Below are positions 25,149 to 33,048 of a stretch of DNA of 64,000 nt, piece by piece. The stretch spans positions 372,001-436,000 of the forward strand of contig NZ_JACNME010000002.1 of NCBI RefSeq assembly GCF_014270065.1, read 5' to 3'. Position numbers and translations under genes: made by a program. Source of the stretch: Quadrisphaera sp. RL12-1S (GTDB lineage Bacteria > Actinomycetota > Actinomycetes > Actinomycetales > Quadrisphaeraceae). Each line of letters opens with the position of its first letter. Positions within the stretch are counted from its first letter, which is position 1. A model generated the notes under the pieces. The model worked only from the letters and a program-made list of their open reading frames with translations. It was not told the origin of the DNA and ran no database searches.

Positions 25149-28100
25149 TCAGGCGAGCACCGTGGACAGCCGTGACCCGGCGGCCGTTCGCAGCACCTCC
25201 AGCCGGGCGGGCACCCGGGTGCGCAGCTCCGGGACGTGGCTGACCAGGCCGACCGCCCTGCCCCCGGCGCGCAGCTGCTCCAGCACGCCCATGACCTCCT
25301 CCAGGGACTCCGGGTCCAGCGTGCCGAACCCCTCGTCCACGAAGAGGGTCTCCACGGGTGCGCCGCCGCCCTCGGCGCGCACCACGTCGGCCAGGCCCAG
25401 GGTAAGGGCCAGGGACGCCATGAAGGTCTCCCCACCGGACAGGGTGGCGACGTCGCGCTCGACGCCGGTCCACGCGTCGAGCACCCGCAGGCCCAGCCCG
25501 GACCCGGCGCCGCGGCGCTCGAGGGCGTCGGTGTGCACCAGCCGGTAGCGGCCGTCGCTCATGACCTCCAGGCGCTCGCTGGCGGCGGCGGCGACCTGCT
25601 CCAGGCGGGCGGCGAGCACGTACGTGGACAGCTTCATCCGGCGGGCGTTCCCGCCGCCGGTGCCCTCGGCGCAGCGGGCGAGGTCACCGGTGACCTCGGC
25701 CTGGCGGGCCAGGGGCTCCAGCGCGGCGCCCGCTCGCGCGGCCTCGGCCTCCACCTGCTCGAGCTGCGCGGCCGCCGTGGCCGCTCGCTCCGCGGACCGC
25801 ACCGCGCCCTCCGCGGCCGCCTCGGCCTCGACGCGCGCGGCGGAGGCGGCCGCCAGGGCGGCGAGCGCGTCGTCGAGGTCGGCCACCTCCCCTGAGCCGT
25901 CGTCCTGGGCGCGGGCCAGCTCGGCCAGCTCGGCCAGCTCGGCCAGCTCGGTCAGCTCGGTCAGCTCGGTCAGCTGCGCGTCGAGCGCGGCCGCGGCCCG
26001 CTCGTGCGCGGTGACCGCGGCCTGCAGCGCCGTGCGCTGCGCGGCCGTGCGCTGCGCGGTGCGGGCCGCTGCGAGGTCGGCGAAGCCCGCGGTGCCGGCG
26101 GCGGCCCGGGCGGCCTCCTCGGCGCTGCGGGCGCTCGAGCGGGCAGCGGCCTCGGCCTCCCCGGCCGAGGCGAGGGTCTCCGCGGCCAGCGCGAGCGCCG
26201 CGAGGCGCTCGCTGCGCGCGGTCAGGCCTTCGCCGCCGCCGGCCGCCTGGAGCCGGGCCCTGTCGGTCTGCAGGGACGCCGCCAGCTGCTCGGCGCGCTC
26301 GGTGAGCCGCACGAGGGAGGCGGAGACCTCTTCCAGCGCGGTGGCCTCGGCGAACTCGGCGGCCTGCAGCGCCGCGAGCTCGGTGCGCACGGCGTCCAGC
26401 TCGGCCCGCGCAGCGCTGGCGCGGACTGCCCGCCGGCGCGCCTGGTCGACCAGCTCGCGGGCGCGGGCGGGAGTGGTGCCCTCGGCGCGGGCGGCAGACG
26501 CGGCGGTGTCGCGCTCGAGGGTGGCCAGCTGCTGCTGGGCGGCGCGGGCTGCCGCGTCGGCGCGCTCGAAGGCCGCCTGGGCCGCCTCCTCGGTGGCCGC
26601 TGCGGCTGACGCGCTGGCCGGGGCCGCACCCACCGGTTCGTTGGTTGAGTCGTCGGTGGAGTCGTCGGTGGAGTCGCTGGTGGAGTCGCTGCCCGCGGGC
26701 GCGGGGTGCTCGCACGCGCCGCACACGGGGCAGGGCGCCCCGGGCTGCAGCCGGGCCGCCAGCTCTGCGGCGACTCCCTCCCAGCGCGCCTGGCGGGCGT
26801 CGAGCCACCGGCTGCGCGCGTCCAGCGCCTCTCGGTCAGCTGCCGTCGCAGCGCCGCGAGCGTCCTCGCGGTCCAGCGCCAGGCGCTCGGCGGCGCTGGC
26901 GTGGACGAGGACCTCCTCGGCGCGGGCGAGCACCGCGGCGGCCTCCTCGGCCCCCGCGGCCTCGGAGGTGGCGGCGTCGGCGCGCTGGGCCAGGGCGCTG
27001 CGTTCTGCGGCCGCCCGCCCGAGGCGCTCGCGCAGCCGGGCCTGCTCCTGGGCCAGCGCGTCGTGCTCGGCGGCGACCCGGCGGGCCTGCTCCTCGCGGC
27101 GGGTCGCCTCGGCCTCCAGCTCCACCAGCCCGGCCAGCCGGCCCTGCTCGCGGCGGTGGTGCGCGGCGCGTTCGCGCAGCTCCCCGGGGTCGGCGCCGCC
27201 GGCGGTGGCCTGCCCGGCGGCCGGTCCGGCGGCGCGTGCGAGGGCGGCGCTGGCCGCGGCGGCGCGCTGCTCGGCCTCGGCCAGCGACGCGCGGGCGGCG
27301 TCGAGGGCGTGCAGGTGTCCCTCTACCGCCTGCCCGGCCAGGGCCGCGCCCAGCTCGGTGCGCTGCGCCCGCACCCCGGGCTCGGCCTGCTGGAGCCGCT
27401 GCTGCTGCTCGCGCACCTGCGCGGTGCGCCGGACGCGGTCGGCGGCTTCGCGCAGGGCGTGCTCGCGCTCCCGGGCGGTGCGGGCGGCGGCGGTGGCCCT
27501 CACCCGGGCGCCCTCGGCGTCCAGCGCGGCCTCCCGGGCCGCGGTCGCCAGGGCCCTGACGCGCTCGAGGACGTCCCCCGTGCCGCCGTCGGCGTCGTCG
27601 TCCTCACCGACCTGCGGGGTGGGGTGGGGCGGGGCCCACTCGGCGCCGGTGTGCTCGGCGCGCTCGGCGAGGGCCGTCAGCCGGGTCGCAGCGGCTTCCT
27701 GGGCGGCCGCGGTGCGGGCCCGCTCACCGGCCAGCCACCGCTCGGCGCGCTCGTACCTGTCGGTGGCGAACAGCCGCTGCAGCAGAGCGCGACGCTCGGT
27801 GACCCCCGAGCGCAGGAACGTCGCGAACTCGCCCTGCGGGAGCAGCACCACGGTGGCGAACTGCGGCAGCGCCATCCCCAGCAGGTCGGTCAGGACCTGG
27901 GAGGCCTCGTCGTTGCGGGAGGACAGCGGCCGCCAGCCGTCCTCGCCGGCGTCCTCGGCGCCGGGGGCCCACTCGGCGAGCAGCGTGCGCGCCTGCTCGG
28001 TGGTGGTGCCCTGCCCGCGGCGCTTGGGACGGGTCCACGCCGGGGAGCGCTCCACCCGCAGCCGCCGCCCCCCGGCGGTGAGCTCGAGGACGACGACGGG

Positions 28101-28331
28101 CGCGGCGTCCGGGGAGGCGTGGTGGGAGCGCAGGTCCGGGGCCCCGCCGGAGCGGGCGCCGGGGACCGCGCCGTAGAGGGCGAAGCAGACGGCGTCGAGC
28201 ACGCTGGTCTTGCCCGCACCGGTGCGCCCGTGCAGCAGGAACAGGCCGTCGGCGGACAGGGCGTCGAAGTCGACCTGTTCGGAGCCGGCGAAGGGGCCGA
28301 AGGCGGTCACCGACAGCCGGTGGAGCCTCAC
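25149..28331 (-). CDS. sbcC: exonuclease SbcC, SMC-like ATPase subunit
   Basis: The ATPase subunit of the SbcCD (Mre11-Rad50-type) nuclease that opens hairpins and processes double-strand breaks. The N-terminal ATPase half has FGPFAGSEQVDF and the Walker A GRTGAGKTSVLDAV (about residue 37). Long Ala/Glu/Arg-rich coiled coils surround the zinc hook CPVCG at about residue 535. The C-terminal half has the ABC signature LSGGETFMASLAL (about 963) and Walker B LFVDEGFGTLD. The GTG at 28331 overlaps the sbcD stop, giving 1060 residues. Two in-frame repeats, a Leu-Thr/Ala-Glu run and a Ser-Asp-Asp run, lie in the coiled coil and next to the hook. Confidence 0.95.
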   Translation of the reverse strand: MRLHRLSVTAFGPFAGSEQVDFDALSADGLFLLHGRTGAGKTSVLDAVCFALYGAVPGARSGGAPDLRSHHASPDAAPVVVLELTAGGRRLRVERSPAWTRPKRRGQGTTTEQARTLLAEWAPGAEDAGEDGWRPLSSRNDEASQVLTDLLGMALPQFATVVLLPQGEFATFLRSGVTERRALLQRLFATDRYERAERWLAGERARTAAAQEAAATRLTALAERAEHTGAEWAPPHPTPQVGEDDDADGGTGDVLERVRALATAAREAALDAEGARVRATAAARTAREREHALREAADRVRRTAQVREQQQRLQQAEPGVRAQRTELGAALAGQAVEGHLHALDAARASLAEAEQRAAAASAALARAAGPAAGQATAGGADPGELRERAAHHRREQGRLAGLVELEAEATRREEQARRVAAEHDALAQEQARLRERLGRAAAERSALAQRADAATSEAAGAEEAAAVLARAEEVLVHASAAERLALDREDARGAATAADREALDARSRWLDARQARWEGVAAELAARLQPGAPCPVCGACEHPAPAGSDSTSDSTDDSTDDSTNEPVGAAPASASAAAATEEAAQAAFERADAAARAAQQQLATLERDTAASAARAEGTTPARARELVDQARRRAVRASAARAELDAVRTELAALQAAEFAEATALEEVSASLVRLTERAEQLAASLQTDRARLQAAGGGEGLTARSERLAALALAAETLASAGEAEAAARSSARSAEEAARAAAGTAGFADLAAARTAQRTAAQRTALQAAVTAHERAAAALDAQLTELTELTELAELAELAELARAQDDGSGEVADLDDALAALAAASAARVEAEAAAEGAVRSAERAATAAAQLEQVEAEAARAGAALEPLARQAEVTGDLARCAEGTGGGNARRMKLSTYVLAARLEQVAAAASERLEVMSDGRYRLVHTDALERRGAGSGLGLRVLDAWTGVERDVATLSGGETFMASLALTLGLADVVRAEGGGAPVETLFVDEGFGTLDPESLEEVMGVLEQLRAGGRAVGLVSHVPELRTRVPARLEVLRTAAGSRLSTVLA
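25916..25969. repeat. 9-bp tandem repeats in sbcC coiled coil
   Basis: Six units of YCAGCTCGG run in tandem with a partial seventh. On the coding strand they give alternating LTE and LAE triplets, extending the coiled coil in 3-residue steps that do not keep a heptad. Confidence 0.85.
26647..26694. repeat. 12-bp tandem repeats beside the sbcC zinc hook
   Basis: Four units related to GAGTCGTCGGTG encode a Ser/Asp/Thr run just after the CPVCG hook. The position could loosen the hook apex. Confidence 0.8.
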
Positions 28332-29632
28332 GCGCTGGCCGTCCGCGTCTCCGCGGCGTCGAGGCGGTGCTCGCGCAGGTCCACCTCGTCCAGCCCGTCC
28401 AGCTCGGGGCGGTGGTCGGCCTCGACCAGCTCCGGGCGGGTGGCCTCCAGCGCCGCGCGCAGCAGGGCCCGCTCGGCGGGGTCGGCCGCGCGGCCGCGGA
28501 CGTGGTCTACGAAGGAGCAGCACAGGGCCTCCTCGTCCAGGCCGGCGACGCGCTCGGCGTAGCCCTGCGGCCTGCGGTCCGCGGCGGTCCGGTCGGGCTC
28601 CCAGGACAGCACGAGCACGTGGGGGAAGCGGGTGCGCAGCGCGGCCATCGGCTCGCGCGGGCGCTCGGGGTCGGTGAGGACCACCTGGCACCACGCCTGC
28701 CGCGCGGCCTCGTGCTCGGGCGCTGAGAGCAGGTCGGCCAGGTGCCCGCGCAGCAGTGCGAGCGGTCTCGGCGGGGCCACGTCGACGGCGTCCACCCGCT
28801 CCAGGCCGTCGGCGCCGAGCTCGAGGAGCCAGTGGCCCTTGGCGCGTCCGGCCTCGGAGAACGCGTAGGCCAGGGGCGACCCGGAGTAGCGGACGTGCTC
28901 GGTGAGCACCTGCCGCCCGTGCAGGTGGCCCAGGGCCAGGTAGTCCAGGGAGCCGGCGCCCTCCTCGTCGCCGTCGTCGTCCTGCGGCGGGGAGGCGCCC
29001 AGCAGCACCCCGGCGGGCACCGAGCCGACCCCTCCGACGGTGATGTCGCGCTCGTCCCCGCTGGCCTGGCCGCCCACCACGAAGGCGTGCGCGGCCAGCA
29101 GGGCCCGGGTGCGACCGCGGGCACCGTCACCGGCGCGGCGGGCCGCGAGGTCGGCGCGCACCCGGGACGAGACCTCCCCGAGCACGGCCGTGTGGCTGCG
29201 CGCCACCCCCAGCGGTCCGGCCACCAGGCCCGGCTCGAGGTAGGGCACGCCGTACAGGGCCACCGGTCCGTGCGCGTCGGCCAGCTCCACCGGGCGGGCG
29301 GCGTCGGCCACGCGGGTGCGCAGGTGCAGCCCGGCGCGCTCCAGGGAGCGCCCCCCGAAGCCGAGGCGGGCCGCGGAGTCGTGGTTGCCGCTGGTGAGCA
29401 GCACCTGCGCGCCGGCGTCGAGGAGGCGGTGCAGCGCGTCGTCGAGGACCTCCACCGCGTCGACCGCGGGCAGCGCCCGGTCGTACACGTCACCGGCGAC
29501 GACGACGGCGTCCACCCGCTCGGCGCGCACCACCTCCACCAGGTCGTCGAGGGCCGACGCCTGGTGCTCGAGCATGCCGACCCGGTGGAAGCTGCGCCCC
29601 AGGTGCCAGTCGGAGGTGTGGAGGATCCGCAC
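28328..29632 (-). CDS. sbcD: exonuclease SbcD, metallophosphoesterase subunit
   Basis: The nuclease subunit of SbcCD. Calcineurin-like metal motifs are in order: ILHTSDWHLGRSF at the N-terminus, VVVAGDVYDRALP, LLTSGNHDSAARL, and the late LGHLHGRQVL. The start is placed at the GTG at 29632 (VRILHTSDWHLG) because a TAGCGT -10 box lies seven bases upstream and the N-terminus then matches the family. A longer open frame to 29767 has no support. The C-terminal capping region is Ala/Glu-rich. It overlaps sbcC by four bases. Confidence 0.95.
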   Translation of the reverse strand: MRILHTSDWHLGRSFHRVGMLEHQASALDDLVEVVRAERVDAVVVAGDVYDRALPAVDAVEVLDDALHRLLDAGAQVLLTSGNHDSAARLGFGGRSLERAGLHLRTRVADAARPVELADAHGPVALYGVPYLEPGLVAGPLGVARSHTAVLGEVSSRVRADLAARRAGDGARGRTRALLAAHAFVVGGQASGDERDITVGGVGSVPAGVLLGASPPQDDDGDEEGAGSLDYLALGHLHGRQVLTEHVRYSGSPLAYAFSEAGRAKGHWLLELGADGLERVDAVDVAPPRPLALLRGHLADLLSAPEHEAARQAWCQVVLTDPERPREPMAALRTRFPHVLVLSWEPDRTAADRRPQGYAERVAGLDEEALCCSFVDHVRGRAADPAERALLRAALEATRPELVEADHRPELDGLDEVDLREHRLDAAETRTASA

Positions 29633-29639
29633 CCCTGGG

Positions 29640-29645
29640 ACGCTA
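29640..29645 (-). promoter_or_regulatory. -10 box of the sbcDC operon
   Basis: TAGCGT on the minus strand is seven bases from the GTG of sbcD; leaderless arrangement. Confidence 0.5.
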
Positions 29646-29757
29646 GGCGGCCCCACCGACAGCCCGTCCGGCGGGTCACGCACCGCAGGCGCCCGCAGCG
29701 CACCGCGACGCTGGCGCCGGCGGCGGTCACCCGCTCGGAGCAGGGGCTGGCTGGCAG

Positions 29758-31413
29758 GTGGGCGCACTGGAGGTGGGGGCGGTGGGGCAGGAGGTCGACG
29801 CGGCCGCGCTGGGGCGCGAGCGGCGGCGCGCGCACCGCGAGCGGCTGGCGCTGTGCGTGGAGGCGCTGGAGGGGATGCTCACCGAGCACGCCGGCGGGCG
29901 GGCGCGGTTCGAGGCCGACCCGCCGCGGGTGGGCGTCGAGCTGGAGCTGGTGCTGGTGGACCCTGCCACCAGCGCACCGCTGCGCGCCAACGACGCCGTG
30001 CTGCAGCGCATCGCGGCCTCCTCCGACGGCTCGGACGGCTCCGACGGCTCGGACGGCTCCGGCGGCTCGGACGTCCCGTCCGGCGGGGCCGGTGAGTGGG
30101 GTCCGGAGATCAGCGCCCACACCCTGGAGGTGAACCTGCCCCCGGGCGCGCTGGAGGGGCGGGGCCTGGCGGCCCTGGAGCGAGGGCTGCGCAGCCGCCT
30201 GGACGCCGCCGGCGCGCGCGCCCGCGAGGCCGGCGGCCGTCTGCTGATGACGGGACTGCTGCCCACGCTGCTGCCCGAGCACACCGGTGGGGACTGGATG
30301 ACGCCGTCAGCGCGCTACCGGGCCCTGCAGGAGGCGGTGCTGGACGCGCGCGGGGAGGACCTCGCCCTCGACGTCGAGGCGGCACCGGAGACCCCCGGCG
30401 GGCAGCGGCTGTCCCTGCTGCTGGACACCCTCGCTGCCGAGGGGGCCTGCACCAGCACGCAGGTGCACCTCAAGGTGGCCCCCGAGCAGTTCGCCGCCAG
30501 CTGGAACGCCGCGCAGCTGCTCATGGGCCCCCAGCTGGCCCTGGGCGCGAACAGCCCGTTCGCCTTCGGTGCGCGGTGCTGGGAGGAGTCGAGGGTGCCG
30601 GTGTTCACCCAGTCCGTGGACACCAGACCGCCCGAGCTCGCGGCCGCCGGCGTCCCGCCGCGGGTCTTCCCCGGCAGCGGCTGGCTGGACCCGGCCCGGG
30701 GGGCGCTCGCGGCGTGGGACCTCTTCGCCGAGAACGCCCGGCTGTTCCCGCCGCTGCTGCCGCAGACCTGGACCGAGGACCCGGCGGCGGAGCTGGCCGC
30801 CGGCCGGGCCCCGCGGCTGCCGGAGCTGTGCCTGCAGGGGGGCACGGTGTGGCGCTGGAACCGGCCCGTCTACGACGTCTCCCCGCAGACGGGGGCGGGG
30901 GCGGGGGCGAGGGCGGCGCTGGCGCACCTGCGCATCGAGAACCGCGTGCTGCCGGCGGCGCCGACGGTGCTGGACGCGGTGGCGGACGCTGCCGTGTGGC
31001 TGGGGGCCGTGCACGCGCTGCGCACCGGCGGGCCCGACCCGGCCCAGCTGCTGCCGCACGCCGCCGCGGTGGCCGGACTGCACGACGGCGCCCGCGAGGG
31101 CCTGCGGGCGCTGCTCCCGTGGCCCGGCCTCGGCCTGGTCGCGGCGCCCAGGCTGCTGCTGGAGGTGGTGCTGCCGCTGGCCGCCGACGGGCTCGCCGCG
31201 GCAGGGGTGTCCTCCGCCGAGGTCGACAGGTACCTGCAGGTGGCCGAGCGACGGGCCGCCGCCGGCCGCACCGGGGCGCAGTGGCAGGCGCGCGCCGTGG
31301 CGGCGCTGGAGGAGCGCGGCGCCGACCGGCGCGCGGCGCTCGCGGGGATGGTGGCGCGGTACGCGGAGCTGGAGGACGGCGGGGAGCCCGTGCACACCTG
31401 GCCCGACCTGTGA
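29758..31413 (+). CDS. glutamate-cysteine ligase family 2 protein
   Basis: An ATP-dependent carboxylate-amine ligase of the GCS2 family, which joins glutamate to cysteine or a related amine. The actinobacterial type is recognised by VGVELELVLVD, HTLEVNLPP, HTGGDWMTPSARYRALQEAV, ACTSTQVHLKV, LALGANSPFAFGARCWEESRVPVFTQSVDTRP, and WRWNRPVYDV plus LRIENRVLPAAPT late in the protein. These organisms generally use mycothiol, so the product may be gamma-glutamylcysteine for ergothioneine or another thiol; this is inference. A Ser-Asp-Gly repeat (SDGSDGSDG, residues 89-103) is an inserted linker. The start may be the GTG at 29758 or 29773. It is divergent from sbcD. Confidence 0.85.
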   Translation: MGALEVGAVGQEVDAAALGRERRRAHRERLALCVEALEGMLTEHAGGRARFEADPPRVGVELELVLVDPATSAPLRANDAVLQRIAASSDGSDGSDGSDGSGGSDVPSGGAGEWGPEISAHTLEVNLPPGALEGRGLAALERGLRSRLDAAGARAREAGGRLLMTGLLPTLLPEHTGGDWMTPSARYRALQEAVLDARGEDLALDVEAAPETPGGQRLSLLLDTLAAEGACTSTQVHLKVAPEQFAASWNAAQLLMGPQLALGANSPFAFGARCWEESRVPVFTQSVDTRPPELAAAGVPPRVFPGSGWLDPARGALAAWDLFAENARLFPPLLPQTWTEDPAAELAAGRAPRLPELCLQGGTVWRWNRPVYDVSPQTGAGAGARAALAHLRIENRVLPAAPTVLDAVADAAVWLGAVHALRTGGPDPAQLLPHAAAVAGLHDGAREGLRALLPWPGLGLVAAPRLLLEVVLPLAADGLAAAGVSSAEVDRYLQVAERRAAAGRTGAQWQARAVAALEERGADRRAALAGMVARYAELEDGGEPVHTWPDL

Positions 31414-31454
31414 GCTCCGGCCCGCGGCGAGCAGGCGAACAAACACCTCACTCC

Positions 31455-31498
31455 TGTAAGTTTGTAATCGCGTAATCAGGCGTAGTCTCGACGTAGTC
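31455..31498 (+). promoter_or_regulatory. AT-rich GTARTC repeat operator and promoter
   Basis: Four same-strand copies of GTARTC start at 31464, 31472, 31482 and 31493 (steps 8, 10, 11), preceded by the related GTAAGT at 31456. A TAGTCT -10 box lies at 31483-31488. The stretch is clearly AT-richer than its surroundings and ends 47 bases before the gene at 31545. Short tandem repeats are the usual targets of ribbon-helix-helix proteins, and the downstream protein appears to contain that fold. Confidence 0.55.
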
Positions 31499-31544
31499 GG
31501 CGAGCCGCCGACGCCCCGCCGTCGTGCGCGCCCAGGAGGCCCCC

Positions 31545-32246
31545 GTGAGGAACTGCCACCACGTCCACCACCTGCCCCCCGAGGTCGTCGCCGTGTGGGC
31601 CGAGCGCGTGCGCGCCGCCCGCGGCGGCCCCTCCGGACCGGGTGGTCCTTTCGCCGACGCGGTCCGCGCCGGGCGGGGTCGCGGTGGCCCGCGAGGGCGC
31701 GAGAGCGCCCCGCCGCCGGTCGAGGGCCTGGCCGGCTGGCTGGCCGGACGGCTGCCGTCGGACTGGTTCACCGGTCCGGTGGAGCTCACCGCGGACCGTG
31801 ACGAGGTCCTCGTGGTCGGGGAGCTGCCCGCTCTCGACCCGGTGCCCGTCGAGGACGCCGAGCGCACCGCCGCCGAGCGCGGACGGATCGCGAGGTTCCG
31901 CGAGAGCACCCGCGAGGAGCGGATCGGCATCGCCCGCGAGGTCGAGGAGCGCTGGGGCCGCGCGGTGGCCTGGGGCGCCCGGCTGGGCTCGACCAGGGAG
32001 GTGTTCACCACCCTCTCGGTGCCCACCATGACCCGGCTGCGCCAGCCCGAGCGGCTGGTGCTGGACACCCTCGTCGACGCCGGCGTGGCCCGCTCCCGCT
32101 CCGAGGCCCTGGCCTGGTGCGTCGCGCTGGTGGGAGAGCACACCGAGGAGTGGCTGGGGCAGCTGCGCCAGGCGCTGACCGAGGTGGAGCGCGTGCGCGC
32201 CGCCGGACCCGGCGCTGGGCCCGGCGCCGCTGCCGAGGGGGCCTGA
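31545..32246 (+). CDS. conserved actinobacterial protein with probable ribbon-helix-helix domain
   Basis: A 233-residue cytoplasmic protein with no assigned function. The N-terminus is His-rich (NCHHVHHLPPEVV), then a Gly/Arg-rich linker, then a small alpha/beta segment (PSDWFTGPVELTADRDEVLVVGELP). From about residue 150, REVFTTLSVPTMTRL (strand), RLVLDTLVDAG (helix) and RSRSEALAWCVALV (helix) fit the ribbon-helix-helix topology of CopG/Arc DNA-binding proteins. The GTG at 31545 has AGGAGG seven bases upstream, so it is preferred to the GTG at 31524. An array of GTARTC repeats lies in its promoter, suggesting autoregulation. The DNA-binding role is inferred. Confidence 0.75.
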   Translation: MRNCHHVHHLPPEVVAVWAERVRAARGGPSGPGGPFADAVRAGRGRGGPRGRESAPPPVEGLAGWLAGRLPSDWFTGPVELTADRDEVLVVGELPALDPVPVEDAERTAAERGRIARFRESTREERIGIAREVEERWGRAVAWGARLGSTREVFTTLSVPTMTRLRQPERLVLDTLVDAGVARSRSEALAWCVALVGEHTEEWLGQLRQALTEVERVRAAGPGAGPGAAAEGA

Positions 32247-32277
32247 GGCGCCACCACGAGCGGCCCCTGACCCCATG

Positions 32278-32311
32278 ACCTCCGCGGGCCCGCTGCGAGG
32301 CCCGCGGAGGT
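32278..32311. terminator. bidirectional terminator
   Basis: A perfect 12-bp stem (32278-32289 with 32300-32311) with a 10-base loop lies between convergent genes. Confidence 0.8.
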
Positions 32312-32327
32312 GAGGGGGGGCAGGGGG

Positions 32328-32798
32328 TCAGGCGAGCCGGGCGGGGAACCCGCCGGTGGCCACCGGTCCCCAGCGGGTGGGGGTGATGCTGATGAGGGAC
32401 TTGCCCTGTGTGCGCATCGCCTGGCGGTACTCCTCCCAGTCGGGGTGCTCCCCGGAGATGCAGCGGAAGTACTCCACCAGCGGCTCCACGGCCTCCTCGC
32501 CGTCCACGACCTGCGCGGTCCCGTCCACCTGCACCCACTCGTTGCCGAAGCCGGGCGAGAGCACCACCAGGGAGGCGCGCGGGTCGCGGCGGAGGTTCAC
32601 CGCCTTGGCGCGGTCGGGGTAGGTGGACACCACGAACCGGGCCTGTTCCCCGACGCCGGTGACGCCGCACGTCACCGGGGAGGACTGCAGCGTCCCGTCG
32701 CGGCGGAAGGTGGTCAGGACGACGTCGTGGCGCGTGCGCGCGAAGTCGAGGAGCCCGGCGAGGTCGACGCGGTTCGTGGTCGCGATGGTGCGTGCCAT
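32328..32798 (-). CDS. PPOX-class F420-dependent oxidoreductase-like protein
   Basis: A small split-barrel flavin-fold protein (156 residues) of the pyridoxamine oxidase-like superfamily. Actinobacterial members mostly bind coenzyme F420 or FMN. Family features are LLDFARTRHDVVLTTFRRDGTLQSSPVTCGV, RFVVSTYPDRAKAVNLRRDPRASLVVL and WVQVDGTAQVVD. The late IRITPTRWG-like segment (SLISITPTRWGPVATGGFP) is typical of F420 types. The substrate is unknown. The ATG is 10 bases from a TAGGTT -10 box. Confidence 0.88.
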   Translation of the reverse strand: MARTIATTNRVDLAGLLDFARTRHDVVLTTFRRDGTLQSSPVTCGVTGVGEQARFVVSTYPDRAKAVNLRRDPRASLVVLSPGFGNEWVQVDGTAQVVDGEEAVEPLVEYFRCISGEHPDWEEYRQAMRTQGKSLISITPTRWGPVATGGFPARLA

Positions 32799-32808
32799 GG
32801 GGCGAACC

Positions 32809-32814
32809 TAGCCA
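32809..32814 (-). promoter_or_regulatory. -10 box of the PPOX gene
   Basis: Minus-strand TAGGTT ends 10 bases before the ATG at 32798. Confidence 0.45.
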
Positions 32815-32920
32815 GGCCGCGGAGCGCGGGCGCGCCAGGCGAGTGCTGGCCCGGCGCGGGCGCCGCTGTTGGCCCGGCAGGGGCGTCGGTCCAGGGGTGC
32901 GCGCGCTGATCGGGCCCCGC

Positions 32921-32926
32921 TACGGT
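32921..32926 (+). promoter_or_regulatory. probable -10 box of pyc
   Basis: TACGGT is the best -10 match upstream of the pyruvate carboxylase gene and would give a leader of about 115 bases. No -35 element is obvious. Confidence 0.35.
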
Positions 32927-33048
32927 CGCGGTGAGGCCCGGCTGGCGGTCTGAGGCACCACAGAGGCACCACCGCCGCTGGGGTGCCGCAGCACCGCCGC
33001 AGCACCCGCCGGGACCGTCGAGAGCCGCGCCGCCCTCCTGGAGGTCCC

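Noticed and set aside
24056-25435. Longer phosphotransferase start inside sbcC
   Set aside because: The upstream residues are Trp/Arg/Ser-rich shadow translation of sbcC; homology-like sequence begins at MERAFSQRVL.
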